A DNA stretch of 64,000 bases from Amaurobius ferox (lineage: Eukaryota; Arthropoda; Arachnida; Araneae; Amaurobiidae). Position 1 is the first letter of the stretch; each line of letters begins with the position of its first letter. Position numbers and translations under genes: made by a program. The stretch is taken from assembly GCA_951213105.1 (NCBI GenBank), contig OX578146.1:111826927-111890926 (forward strand), written 5' to 3'. Positions 23,406 to 34,875 of the stretch are shown here, one piece after another. The notes under the pieces were generated by a model. The model ran no database searches, was not told where the DNA came from, and was given only the letters and a program-made list of their open reading frames with translations.

Positions 23406-23971
23406 TGTGAATGCGCAATATTCCCTCATTGGCCCTCCCTCTTACATCTGTCTCGAAGGCCAGGAGAAGAAAACACACTCCATGGCGTAAGGATGACGTG
23501 TACCCAGGGTTTCCAGGATTACCCAGTTAGAAGAAAGTTTTCCAGATTTGGTTAATACGTTCGTAACATTTATCGCCAAATTGGCAACTTCCTGAAACTT
23601 CGAGAAACTTTACGAAATAACGATTAGTTTAGGAGATATGAAGAGATTTCCAGAAGTTTCTACAAAGATTATAAAAGGACGCATCCCACCGCTGCAGGGG
23701 AGTTGAGGAATTGACGTAATACGAGCTACAAATTAGACTGCATTTTTATCAATATTTTGAAAATAGTAGCTGCTGTTTTGCAAAATTATTTTCGTCAGTG
23801 CTTTCAGAATAATATCACTTATTCTGTGAAATTAGGGGAGCTTTTAAGTGCTGTTTGATTGTATATCGTTACTGCTTTGTGCTTGCGAATAAATGTAAGT
23901 TATTCAGAAACTTGGACTCCTTCTGGTATCCTGCATATACACCAACGATTCTAGAGGATACGTTCGTCACA
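23406..23971 (+). repeat. 5' LTR of decayed Gypsy element
   Basis: It begins TGTGAATGCGC and ends GTTCGTCACA. It shares with the 3' LTR the 'cccagg.ttccaggatt' block, 'ataaaagg' TATA-like box, 'gcaggggagtt', 'gtgctgtttgattgtatat', 'gaataaa' and 'aacttggactccttct.gtatcctgc'. The ataaaagg plus downstream gaataaa fit promoter and polyadenylation signals. Confidence 0.88.
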
Positions 23972-24029
23972 ATTAGTGGCAAAAAAGGGGTTTCTGGAAA
24001 CTTGACAAGCGCATATGGTAGTAACTAGA

Positions 24030-24334
24030 ACGCGGTAGAAGAACAGTTGAAAGAACTGATGGCTTTGATTAAAGCCGGACAAGACGAGATGATGTCTTTG
24101 ATTAAAGCCGGAAGAGACTTGATGAAAGCAGGACAAGACGAGATAAGAGAGGCTATGAAAGCAGGACAAGACGAGATGAAAGTCGGACAAGATGCGATGA
24201 AAGACGAGATGAAAGAGATACATGACAGCCCTACTGGAGGAAATTTTGGTTTCAGCAAGATGCTGAACAAAGTTCGTGAACTCTCCCTCTGGAGCAATGT
24301 GAAATCCGATATTGAACGCTGGTTCAAAGAATGA
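24030..24334 (+). pseudogene. Gag-like N-terminal fragment with KAGQDEMK heptad-type repeats
   Basis: The open frame reads EEQLKELMALIKAGQDEMM, then repeated KAGQDE / KAGRDL / KVGQDA units, ending with a short FSKMLNKVRELSLW.. tail and a stop. Highly charged repeats with a seven- to eight-residue spacing imply a coiled coil, as found in gag precursors of several Gypsy elements in arthropods. No capsid domain or zinc knuckle is left. It lies just inside the 5' LTR, as expected for gag. Confidence 0.65.
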
Positions 24335-24445
24335 ACGGAATGCGGCGATGAAAGGGACCAAAAAAAAAAACTCGTGAGCCTCTTCAGTGTTACAATGTCG
24401 GAGCTCTTTTCGAGAGAATTTCATTCAACGTTTTAGGGTCACTAC

Positions 24446-24770
24446 TCCGAACTTCAAACTATAACAAATACATCCTAATAGTAATGGACGACTTTACAAA
24501 GTGGCCAGAAGCTTACGCAAACCCTGACCAAGAGTCTACAACTATTAGTGAAGTTCTAACTCGAAACTGGATATGTCGTTGCGGCGTTCCCTCTCTCATC
24601 CATTCTGACCAGAGAATGAACTTAAGCTCTCGCATATTTACGGGACAGTGCAAACAACTCGGAATGGATAAAACTCAAACTACTCCTCTTCATCCTCAAT
24701 AGGACGGCATGAGAGAGAGATTCAACAGAACGATACTTAATCATCTCTCCATATTCGTATCCAAAAAAAA
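24446..24770 (+). pseudogene. Integrase catalytic core fragment (Ty3/Gypsy)
   Basis: Reads YILIVMDDFTKWPEAY (first catalytic Asp region), then CGVPSLIHSDQ (second Asp), LGMDKTQTTPLHPQ, an in-frame TAG, and DGM.ERFNRTI with the catalytic Glu. The canonical HPQ-S-DG context indicates a Ser-to-stop change. The frame is then broken by the family A insertion at 24771. Not functional. Confidence 0.88.
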
Positions 24771-25702
24771 TCTGATGTGGGCAACACATGACTTTCCTTA
24801 TATAATGTAATGAATTTAATACTTTTACAGTAAAAACATAGGTTTTTCTTATTCTAGATACTTATATTCTTTCCAAGATATTGAATTTTCGTCAATTAAT
24901 CGTCATTTTCATTGATTTGGCGTCATTTTTATCCTTTTGGCGAGATTTTCTTTAATATGGCAACATTTTAAAAAGTCGCCAAGTTGCCGACATTCCGCCA
25001 AATTCGTCGCCAAAATCTCGCCAAGCGTTATGGACGAAGAAATAAGTTGTTCTTACAGCAGATAAATGATTATTGGCGTTCAAATAAAAAATTATTACTC
25101 AAAATATCTTTTTTCATGAATAGAACGAGCTAGATCCACGAGAATGATGTCACCCAATTCATCGCATGGTATTACATATGAAAAGTGAACATGTTTCTCA
25201 ATAAGTAATATTTTTCTTTTCATTTTACATGACTTTTTAATAATTTTTTTTTAAAAATGTGCAATATCTCGAGAACGGTTCATGTTAGCGTTCTAAAATT
25301 TATGTCAATCGTTTTCTAATGAAAAATTACATAAGAAATGTCTATTTGCGTAACTTTATTAGTGGTTTTGTTTTTTTGACGATTTTTTCAAAATTTTATT
25401 CGAAAATTTGGGGGGGTTCTGAACATTCGATTACGTATAAAAACAATAAGCTTCCAGTGTTTAGGGATTGTGATTTTTGTACCAAATTTGGTTTGAATCA
25501 GTCCATTCGTTCGTCAGTTATCGTCTCCACAGATTCACTGATACACAGACACACACACACACACACACACAGACATCACTTCAAAAATGTTTGATTCGCG
25601 ATCAGGGATGCTTGAAACGTGCTCTCCCGTCGAAAACTCGAATTCGAATTTTTGACCCCGTCACAATACTTTCCTTATATATTATGTATATAAGGAAAGT
25701 AA
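24771..25702 (+). repeat. Repeat family A, complete copy nested in integrase
   Basis: Starts TCTGATGTGGGCAACACATG (internal hairpin ATGTG/CACAT), runs through the AT-rich body with the GTCGCCAAGTTGCCGAC dyad and a (CA)n tract at about 25541-25572, and ends with a long hairpin (ACTTTCCTTATATA / TATATAAGGAAAGT) followed by AA. The integrase frame upstream (..VSKK) and downstream (KQDWDRHLP..) lets the empty site be inferred as AAAAAAAA/TAAGC, i.e. insertion between A and T with no obvious duplication. This is compatible with Helitron-type insertion. An alternative reading is a 3 bp AAT duplication. Confidence 0.85.
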
Positions 25703-26187
25703 TAAGCAAGACTGGGACCGTCACCTACCTTTGTTCCTGCTGGTCTACAGAAGTGCTGTCCAAGAATCGATCGGTCATTCTCCATCAAAAATGCTGTTTG
25801 GCCGAGATCTACGATTACCATGTGACCTAATGTTTGGAAGACCATGTGATGCTCCTGCATCGCCTGATGAATATGTGCAAGATCTGTAGGCACGGTTGGC
25901 GGAGGTTAATCTTCCGCTCCTGAAAAGATCAAGATTACTACCGATGGAAGGAAGACCCGGTACGATACCAAATCTAATAAAGTACGATTACAGGAGGGCA
26001 GAAAAGTGTGGCTGTTCAATCCTCGGCGACGACCAGAATTTTCACCAAAACTACGTCACAACGGTAAAGGACCCTACGTCATCATGAAAAGAATAATCAG
26101 TGTCGTTTATCGAATCCAGAAATCGGCTGCAGCTAAGCCAAAAGTTGTCCATGTCGACAGATTAACTCCATATTTTGGACCACAGTA
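25703..26187 (+). pseudogene. Pol C-terminus fragment (integrase C-terminal part, Ty3/Gypsy)
   Basis: After the nested repeat the frame continues KQDWDRHLPLFLLVYRSAV, SIGHSPSKMLFGRDLRLPCD, SPDEYVQDL then TAG. A frameshift near 26000 then leads to VWLFNPRRRPEFSPKL, GKGPYVIMKR (GPY/F-like) and KPKVVHVDRLTPY before the stop. These are hallmark motifs of the post-catalytic integrase region in 412/mdg-type Gypsy elements. Nonsense and frameshift mutations make it inactive. Confidence 0.88.
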
Positions 26188-26229
26188 AATTGATACTATC
26201 CGAGACTCACAGTCTTAAAGTGAGAACAG

Positions 26230-26764
26230 TGTTGCGAACGTGCACTATTCCTTCCTTGGCGACTCCTCTTTCGTATGTCTCGAAGACCAAGTGAAGAAAA
26301 CACAGTTCATGACGACAGTATGACGTGACGATGACGTGAGCCCAGGGTTCCCAGGATTTCCTAGTTAGAAGACATTTGGCGACTTCCGGAAACTTTGAGA
26401 AAATCCATGAAATAACGATTAGTCTAGAAGATATGACGAAATTTCCAGAAATTTCTACAGAGGCTATAAAAGGGCTCATTCTCCGTTGCAGGGGAGTTAA
26501 CGAATTGACATGACATGAGCTACAGTGGAGTGTGATTTCTATTAATGTTTTAATAGTAGCTGCTGTTTTGTGAAATTATTTTTATCAATACTTTGACAAT
26601 AATATCGTTTATTCTGTGAAATCAATGGAGCACTAAGTGCTGTTTGATTGTATATTGTTCCTGTTTACCTTGTGCTTGTGAATAAACGTAAGTTATCTAG
26701 AAACTTGGACTCCTTCTTGTATCCTGCGTGTACACCCACGATTCTAGAGGATGAATTCGTAACA
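26230..26764 (+). repeat. 3' LTR of decayed Gypsy element
   Basis: Begins TGTTGCGAACG and ends TTCGTAACA, collinear with 23406-23971. A purine-rich stretch (aaagtgagaacag) just upstream is the likely remnant of the polypurine tract. A further LTR fragment of this family lies at 56721-56885 on the opposite strand. Confidence 0.88.
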
Positions 26765-27753
26765 ATATTTTCATAAAGAGGGTGAGGGCGATTCATTGTG
26801 ATTCATTTATATTCTTATTTCAGTTGGTTCGTTAAATGAAGATTTACATATTTTAGATTTAATTACTTGTAGGAAGTTGGGTTATAGCGAGAAAAGAATA
26901 TACAAATTTTAACAAATATTGAAAGTATTTTTTATATAACTATAAAAAAACTGTATGAAACAAAATAATTTACAATTAAAGTAAAAGCTGATTGAACTTT
27001 TCGGGGGTGGAAATAACAGCCCCTGGCAACGGTCTTGACTGAAGAGGTTGTTATTAAACTGAAATGGCACCATTGTCTATTAGTCCTCCCAGAATTTCTT
27101 TCAGGCATACATCCGGGGGAGAGGGGAGGAGCACCCTCCCCCCCCCCCCCCCCCCCCCGAGACGATTATTCTATCCCCCAGAGACATTTTATATTAACGT
27201 AGTTTCTATTTATGTGTCAGCATTTAGATATATTTATATAAAGCAAATGAGAAACTAGCCCCGCCCCCTGGCCAAAACGTTCTAAAGGACTGCCTACGGC
27301 CTCCTGCATACGAAATGGGAAATAGAACACATTTTAGTCTGTTAAATATACTTTGGAATCCAATGAAATTGGATATGGCTGATACCAGTTAACAATTCGA
27401 AGTAGGTATCAAATGAAAAAAAAAAATTGCAAGTCACCCACAATGAAATTTCAACAGAAATTGGCATTTTTAATGTATGTTTGGCATAATGTGATGATAG
27501 TGTTAACCTATCCCTAACTTATTTAAATAGCTTTGCTTCAGATATGATTTTAACTCCTCTTGAAAGGTGCATATTTTTAGTCCTCTTATACTTTTCATAA
27601 TGAGTTTCATTTATCGAATGGTACAACTTACAAAAAATGAATTATAATTGGAATAACATCATTGATATAAAACTTAATTTAGGTAAATCAACATTTTTTT
27701 CGACAGTTTAAATTTATTGACTTTTGAGCAGCTAGTGCCACCTACAGTTGTGT
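26765..27753. other. Unassigned AT-rich DNA with a C-run
   Basis: Contains a ~22 bp poly-C run near 27138-27159 within a GC-rich patch; I see no gene. Confidence 0.5.
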
Positions 27754-28711
27754 TTACTTTCCTTATATACATAATGTATAAGGAAAGTATTGTGACAGGG
27801 TTGATATTCGAATTTGAGTTTTCGACGGGAAAGCACATTTCAAGCATCCCTGATCACGAATCAAGCATTTTTGAGGTGATGTGTGAAAGTATGTGTGTGT
27901 GAAAGTATGTGTGTGTGAAAGTATGTGTGTGTGTCAGTGAGTCTGCGGAGACGATATCTCACGAACAAGTAGAGCGATTCGAATGAAATTTGGTACAAAA
28001 ATCACAATCCGTGAACACTGGAAGCCTATTATTTTTAAACGTAATTGAATGTTCAGAACCCCCCTAAATTTTCGAGTGAAATATTGAAAAAATCATCAAA
28101 AAATCAAAACTTTAATAAAGTTAAGCAAATAGATATTTCTTATGTAATTTTTCCTTAAAAAACGATTGACATAAACTTTAGAACGCCAGCATGAACCGTT
28201 CTCGAGATATTGCACATTTTTCAAATAAATTTATCAAAAAATCCCATAAATTAAAAAAAATATATAGTAACTGCTGAGAAACATGTTCACTTTTCATATG
28301 TATTGTCATGCGATAAATTTGGCGACATCATTCTCGTGAATCTATAGCTCGTTTCATTCATGAGAAAAGATACTTTGAGAAATACTTTTGTATTTGAACG
28401 CCAATAGTTATTTATCTGTTATAAGAATAACTTATTTCTCCGTCCATAACGCTTGGCGAGATTTTGGCGCCGAATTTAGCGGAATGTCGCCCACTTGGCG
28501 ACTTTTGTAAATATTGCCAAATTAACGAAAATCTCGCGAAATGGATAAAAATGACACTAAATCAATGAAAATGACGACTAATTGACGAAAATTCAGTATC
28601 TTGGAAAGAATATAAATATCTACTACAAGGAAAACGTATTTTTTTACTGTAAAAAATAGTAAATTCATTGCATTATACAAGGAAAGTCACGTGTTGCCCA
28701 CATCAGATTTT
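27754..28711 (-). repeat. Repeat family A, copy in reverse orientation
   Basis: The hairpin end (ttactttccttatatac...gtataaggaaagt) is at 27754 and the gene-free AT-rich body follows. It includes a degenerate (TG)n tract near 27890-27935 and the gtcgcccacttggcgac dyad near 28487. Its far end leads directly into the 67 bp tandem array below. Confidence 0.88.
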
Positions 28712-29050
28712 TTTACTGTAAAAGTAGTGAATTCATTGCGTTATATAAGGAAAGTCATGTGCTGCCCACATCAGATTTTTTTGCTGTAAAAGTAGTAAAT
28801 TCATTGCGTTATATAAAAAAGTCATGTGTTGCCCACATCAGATTTTTTTTCTGTAAAAGTAGTAAATTCATTGCGTTATATAAGGAAAGTCATGTGTTGC
28901 CCATGTCAGATTTTTTTACTGTAAAAGTAGTAAATTCATTGCGTTATATAAGGAAAGTCATGTGTTGCCCACATCAGATTTTTTGTACTGTAAAAGTAGT
29001 AAATTCATTGCGTTATATAAGGAAAGTCATGTAGTGCCCACATCAGATTT
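28646..29050. repeat. ~67 bp tandem array of the family A end, about six units
   Basis: The unit 'ctgtaaaagtagtaaattc attgcgttatataaggaaag tcatgtgttgcccacatcag' plus a T-run is repeated about six times with few differences. It equals the last ~67 bp of family A (reverse orientation). The repeated peptide seen in any frame is an artefact of the array. Confidence 0.93.
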
Positions 29051-29690
29051 TTATAATCAAAATTCTGGTTTAGCCAAAGAAACTAGGAATCTAGCCACTT
29101 TTCTCTATGAATCTAATTATAAGTTACTTCACTATTGGCAACCTTAGACCAGACTAGGCTTGGTCCGTGGATCGGACATGGTTTTTACTCATTGGTGAAA
29201 ACTCAGCCCATGCAACAAACATAATCTTTTAAGCCTAACCAAGGTATAAAAAAATTTCAGGAGTAGTTCTAAAATCTTTTATTAGAAATTTTAAAATATG
29301 CACTTCCACTTTAAAATAACTCTTTCCGACTATTTAATAAATTTTAAATTGGTGTCTGGCATACAGAATAATCGTAGTATCATTTGATTAATGGAGATTT
29401 GTATACCATATTGTCACTCACTAATTGCCGAAGAACAGAATTTGTGGAAATAATTAAAAACGGCAAAGCTGACCGAGCTGTTATTTTCAAATAATTCGCA
29501 TCACCTTTATAGGGTATAAGTCGTTTGACTATAACAGCGAATTAGATATTTATATAGAATGAAATAACAAGTGAATGGTTTCCTATCACATTTAAAAGTG
29601 TTCACTAAGGTGATCATATTGAAATTGTTTAATGATTAGCGAACTCTTTTTGACTAATCAGTTTGCAAACAGGTTAAAATCCCGATACAT
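29051..29690. other. Unassigned AT-rich DNA
   Basis: I see nothing recognisable apart from A/T-rich sequence. Confidence 0.5.
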
Positions 29691-29699
29691 TACTTCATC

Positions 29700-29965
29700 G
29701 AAATATTGCATCCATGTAGCTCCTCTCTTCTCTAACTTTTCAATATTCCGTTCAAACCGGAATGAATACATAGTGAAATGAACGTCCTTACTGAGCACTG
29801 ATTCTATATCTGAAACTCGCAACCATCATCATCGGAATTCATGGACTGTGGAATTTATATCCTCTTCCATCTGTCAACGCTAATGGTCGTTCTCTAAATG
29901 GAAAGCTATTAGTCCCACTAGCCTTTGGAACATTTTGAAGAGTTCCAAAGTCATGAAATGTCTAA
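29700..29965 (+). repeat. Repeat family F, copy 1
   Basis: Blocks in order are gttcaaaccggaatgaat, gaaatgaacg, a short (CAT)n, ggaatttatatcctcttcc, gtcaacgctaatgg, aaatggaaagctattagtc, ctagcc.ttggaacattttg, and gtc.tgaaatg. The same blocks in order occur at 53065-53300 (+), 56478-56717 (-) and partly at 58665-58790 (+). It is non-coding; no TIRs seen. Confidence 0.75.
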
Positions 29966-30880
29966 AAATAGTAAAATATGATATGAATCGATAATAAATG
30001 CAGTAAATACAAAACTGATAAATTATGTGACAGAGCTGGACAAAAAGATATCCCTTCATTGATGACCTAATTTGATGGCTTCCAAAGATAAATCTTACGA
30101 TCTATTTTGAAATAGATGGATTACTATTTTGAAATAGATGGATTATTGATAAATTAAAGTTGTCTATCATAAGCAAACATTGTTACATCCTGTTTAAGAA
30201 AAAAATTTATTTAGAAAATGTTGTAACATAAATGGAGCTATTTGTATCTATTCGTCTTATTCAAGTTAAAATTATATTTCAAAACAGTTTCTATCAGCAT
30301 CATTTAAAGATGTATTTTAAGAAAGGCATATTTATTGATATTGATATTAAGTTTAGCGATAGACATTACGTAACATGTTTTAACTATTATACAGCCATAT
30401 GCAGACGTCGATTTAAAATCATTGAAGTGATCCAGTGCATAAGTTACAAAGTTTTGCGATAAATCATTTTATTGATTAAAAGAGTAAAACTCTACTTGCT
30501 CTAACTTATTGCAAAATTTCGTCCCTATGTGGGTATAAATGGAAATTTGAATAAGTAACCACTTGTGTATAGATAGATCATCTCTGAAAAACGCCTTATC
30601 ATTTCAGAAATTTTTACATCCTATTAAAATATTTTTGCATTAGGGAACAACCAATCTCAGTGACTACATTTTTTGTGATCCGTGTCTGTGAGCAATGCTT
30701 CCTTAGATAAGATTCACTCTAATTCGCAACTTACCCAAGAAATATTATCTAAAAGTCTGGCAACAATATTCCAGTTTAAATAACATAATTGCATAATGAG
30801 TTTTAGCTTATTGGACCTACCATCTACCCATACATAAATAGACGTTAAGAGCTTTGAAAAGGATAAAACTTACAATTATA
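29966..30880. other. Unassigned AT-rich DNA
   Basis: No gene recognised. A short near-repeat (attttgaaatagatggatta, twice) lies near 30105-30145. Confidence 0.5.
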
Positions 30881-30882
30881 TA

Positions 30883-32394
30883 CTGACTTCCAAAAGTTAA
30901 GCACGCAATGCAAATTTTCATTTTTCGAAAGCGTATTTGAATTTGAGTGGCTGAAAATCGCTGCGGATGTAGATTGCAGTATGCAAACATCCCATGTTAC
31001 AGCCAATCACGATTGACTGTCCGGATATATGATAATTAGACAGTCGTTGAAGACGCCAGCATTCTGAAGGGTTTGGGGAGGTGCATTTAAATGCTGATAC
31101 GAAGTGTTTATAACTTTTGTAGGATTAATTTTTTGTGATATTCGTGCTGCTATGGCTGAAAAAAGACGAATGACAAATAGTGAGGTGCTGTCGGATGCAT
31201 TGAAGCAGGACAGTCAATCAAAGATGTTGCTATTTTCTTTTGCGTTGATCATTCAGTAATTTCTCGATTATGGAAGGAATTCCAAACAATTTAAACAGTT
31301 GTCCGGATGCCTGTTCCCGGTCGTCCAAGGGTTACTACTCCTCTGGTGATCGGTATATTGCTAGTAGCCAAGTGGAATCGACGACCGACCTCCACAACTG
31401 TTACATCCATGGTTGCACTTGGTAAGACAATATCTGCCAGTACTGCGCGCCGAAAGCTCCAAGTAAAGGGACTGTACGCCCGAGTACCACGTTTTTGTGT
31501 TCCACTAACCGTCCAAGCCAGAGGGGAAAGATTAAAGTGGTGTCGTCAACGTGTCAATTGGACTGTCTCAGATTGGTGCCACGTCCTGTTGACGGACGAG
31601 TCCAGATTTGTCCTGGAATCAGATGATAAGCGTGTAAGGATCTGGAGAGAACAAGGCACACGTAATCAGGCCAAGAACATAATCGAACATCACGCATTCA
31701 AAGGTGACAGCGTCATGGTGTGGGCTGGAATTTCAATGGGATATCACACAGAGTTGCACATTTTTAAAGGCGGTTCTGTGACTGCTGCGCAGAATCGGTA
31801 TGAAGTCCTAGACCCCATTGCGAGACTATATTCTTCAGCAGTTGGTCCTGCTTTCCTCCTTTTGGACGATAATGCCCGTCCCCATCAAGCTAACATCGCT
31901 GATGAATACCTGGAAATTAAGGACATTTCTCGTATGAAGTGGACGGCGTATTTCCCGGGCCTTAACCCCGTTGAAAGCCTTTGGGATGCCCTCGGGCGTG
32001 CTGTCTCTGCACTTTTACCTCCTCCAGCCAGTCTCAGAGAGTTGGAGACTGTCTTATTGGAGGAATGGCCATTGCTCGCAACTACGATGGTTGATCGCCT
32101 CATTGAAAGCATGAAAAATCGTTGTAAAGTTTGTGTGAATGTCCGGGGTGATCACATGCCATATTAATATAAGTCTTATTTGGTTTGTTTGCATCATTTT
32201 GTTAATGACCCAAATATGACGTCATCATATAACTTAGGAAAAGTAAATATTTTTTTCATCTTTGTACATAATTCTTATTTTCTTTAATGCATAAACACAT
32301 TTGTTACCTTCATGTACAATTTTGAGTTAATCAAAGCTATACTTTTCCATTTTTGTTAATTTTACCGTCAGTACTTAACTTTTGGATGCCCGTG
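30883..32394 (+). mobile_element. Tc1-like DNA transposon
   Basis: The ends share inverted TCCAAAAGTTAAG cores (30893-30901 region on the left; reverse complement at 32373-32385 on the right) and are flanked by TA dinucleotides (30881-30882 and 32395-32396), as for Tc1/mariner. At 1.5 kb it has the usual length for one transposase gene between short TIRs. The outermost bases of the two TIRs have diverged. Confidence 0.85.
31152..32167 (+). pseudogene. Tc1-type transposase (DD34E), disabled near the N-terminus
   Basis: A 286-residue frame (ATG at 31307) carries the catalytic triad: TDESRF (Asp97), LLDDNARPH (Asp188) and NPVESLWD (Glu223), with exactly 34 residues between the last two. A GRPR motif at residues 5-8 sits where Tc1 proteins link their two helix-turn-helix domains. 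The frame stays homologous upstream (GCIEAGQSIKDVA, HSVISRLWKEFQ) but contains a TAA at 31292-31294. The likely original start (ATG 31152, MAEKRRMTNSE) is in another frame, implying a small indel near 31195. The catalytic domain looks intact; the DNA-binding part is broken, so the copy is probably dead. Either strand-internal starts or suppression would be needed for function. Confidence 0.88.
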
Positions 32395-32673
32395 TATATA
32401 ACAGTGATAATATCTGACAAATTATGTCCTACAGCACACCTGGCATTGCATTTCAAGATGTATATATTATGTCTTACGTGAAGAGACGGCAAAGCCAACA
32501 TATTACTTTTCCGATAAAAAAAAGTCGAAATTATGTGACTGTGTCACCGTGATTCTAGCTATATTTAGTAAAGATGATTTCCTTCCATGTCACATTAGAC
32601 AAGCTAAAACAGCAAAAAAAAACACTGTATGCATATTCAGAAAGATACTAGTATTACAAATTCTGGACATTCT

Positions 32674-33627
32674 TGATATGTGATTCATCACACGTCAGGT
32701 ATTGACGCTATATAGACCGATCTCGTAAAGTGGAGTAAATAAAGAAATACATAATACCAGTAATTAAAATGAAGAGGCTTAATTTTAAACAATAACAAAG
32801 AATTTATTTCATTAAGATAAAACCTTATTTAATAACTATTAACATCTGGTAAATTTCATATACCAACATCTTTAGTGTAGTACATTAAGACAATCAAATC
32901 TCCTCATTCTATGATCATAATATGAGCATTACAATTATTAACCTATTAATGTACATTAACTCACTATTCTTACAAGCCTACGTCTTAATGGCCCAGGTTA
33001 ACCTTATTTAGGAGGGTCAGAGAGATAATAATAATCAAAGTGCAAAAATATGTGTAGAATTGTCCTACCTCGATCATCACTGCCGATGTCGGACTTTATG
33101 ACAGCGCGCTCCGGCTCTGTCCCGTGGGCTCGCTCTCTCCGAGATGCGTCGCTCTTGCGACCTCTTCTTTTCACTCACAAAATTCAAGTCCTCGATTTCA
33201 AAAACTTAAAGTCCAAAGTTGCTCTCTGTCTCTACCCCCTTAACAAGGCGCCCCTGTCCATAATTGGCTAAGTAAATTAAGGGCTACGCCCTTCAGGCTA
33301 TATTATTGGTCAAGGCCCCCCTGAAATATGAGATATGCAGTCTCCAGTTTTAAAATCGTTGAAAGTTCTCACGAGAATTTTCCCAAGGTTCGAGTGATAT
33401 TAATTGACTCTGGGGTCAAGAAGTTCAACCCCTTCCGTTTGTTGTAACACCTAACGCTGACATGAACTTGAGAAGCACCCTCTCTTTTCGAAATGAATGT
33501 CCGGTGCAGCTGCGTTCGAGGGAATGTTACAAAAATTGCCTCACTTCATGAGGGACCGTCTTCTTAGGTCCACTTCCTCTTTCAAAAGAGCAATGTTATA
33601 TTGGGAATTGAAAATTACAATATAACA
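32674..33627 (-). repeat. 3' LTR (954 bp)
   Basis: On the minus strand it runs TGTTATATTGTAATTTTC ... CACATATCA, i.e. TG...CA ends. It matches 43361-44314 with no length difference. The only mismatch I found is at 33146 (g) versus 43833 (c). A GC-richer patch (about 33060-33300) lies mid-LTR and carries a short open frame of no evident meaning in both copies. Confidence 0.96.
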
Positions 33628-33656
33628 ATTACCCTTCTTCCCCCCCCAAAATTTGG
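33628..33656 (-). other. Polypurine tract of the Gypsy element
   Basis: Read on the minus strand, GGGGGGGAAGAAGGGTAAT lies directly before the 3' LTR start (TGTTATATTG). A purine run in this position primes plus-strand DNA synthesis in LTR elements. Confidence 0.9.
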
Positions 33657-33955
33657 TGGGAAAAAAGCCAATTACAAAGTGCCAGCTCATAGTTGCTGCA
33701 GGCGTGTCCACTGTGTAGTCCAACAACTCGTCTTGCTCTCATCTGTATCTACTGTAAAAATGCACTATATACACATATACACAAATCATATTATCATATA
33801 TATACTCTTATATGCCATCAAAAGAACACGAAAATACTATACAAAAATACAATTCTCAATGTGTCTGCAAATGACGATATCTGTGTCGTTCAGTTGTACT
33901 TAATGTCGATTAAAAGTCTATTCATGTAAGCACAAGTTCGTCCACTGGTGATATG

Positions 33956-33992
<37 letters not shown>

Positions 33993-34844
33993 AATATAGT
34001 TCCACACAAGTTCAAGGTGTATATCTGTAAAATTGTTCACATATGATAACCAAAGTCACTTTGACCGTCAATTGGATATTTGTTGGGATCAGGGACTTAC
34101 GCATATGGTCCCTAATAATATCACTTTGTCCCCTTGTAGTTATGGTGGAAAGTGTAAAATATCTTTCCTTTGGAAAAAAAAAACACTGATATCACTGCAC
34201 ACTTGGAAACCGCTGAAATGTAAATCGCTCCACTGCTGGAACTCGTTGCAGAACTGGATCGCTGTCTAACTGGAATTCGCTGAACTGTAAGGCGATGAAC
34301 TGCTGGAACTCGCTGAAGGATTGGACCGCTGTCTAACTGGAATTCGCTGAACTGTAAGGCGCTGAACTGCTGGAGTCGCTGACCAAATGATAATCTTTGT
34401 GCACCAGGAATCGTTGAGCACTCGGAATCGCTGATCAACAGGAATTGCTGACCATTTGAGAATCGTTAGGCAACCGGATCTGTACGCTGTCTCATGTTTT
34501 GTTTAGGACAATCAATACATATACATTACACTCAAGCTTATTAAAATACTCTCTTCTCTTAAAACTCCCTTAAGTATCATTTTTTTATAAATTCAATTTC
34601 TATAATTTTAATTTGTCACCCGGCACACGAAACATTACAAAAAAAAACTCTCTTTTTTTTTTCTTCAAACTCCTTTTAAATTTGTTAACACTCTCAAAAA
34701 TTGCCCCATTGAAATTTCTACACTTTATCTACTTTAAATCCTTCCATATACTATATACATTTTTTACTTAAATTTGCTACTCTCTTCAAACTTAAATTTT
34801 TCAAATTCCTACTATTTATTTATTTTACATTTCTCTACCTTATG

Positions 34845-34875
<31 letters not shown>

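Larger units (their letters stand above)
23406..26764 (+). mobile_element. Decayed Ty3/Gypsy LTR retrotransposon (412/mdg-like)
   Basis: Two LTRs (23406-23971 and 26230-26764) enclose a fragment of gag-like coding sequence, integrase fragments and the C-terminal part of pol. Protease, reverse transcriptase and RNase H are entirely deleted between about 24335 and 24446. A family A repeat (24771-25702) is nested inside integrase. Flanking 5-mers atagt / atatt may be a decayed target duplication. The LTRs differ at many positions and the 5' copy carries about 30 extra bases, so this insertion is old. Confidence 0.88.

Noticed and set aside
23951..24424. 157-codon reverse frame
   Set aside because: It is antisense to the KAGQDEMK repeats of the gag fragment; its SCFHLVLSCF pattern mirrors the repeat.
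28759..29034. Repeated peptide gene (VVNSLRYI repeats)
   Set aside because: It is a translation artefact of the 67 bp tandem array.
28646..29050. CRISPR array
   Set aside because: The repeats are contiguous with no unique spacers and belong to a eukaryotic transposable element.
30883..32394. Tc1 element as active
   Set aside because: An in-frame stop and a probable frameshift break the DNA-binding region, and the outer TIR bases no longer match.
33050..33271. 73-codon frame in the LTR (repeated at 43737-43958)
   Set aside because: It recurs only because the LTR is duplicated; no recognisable protein feature.
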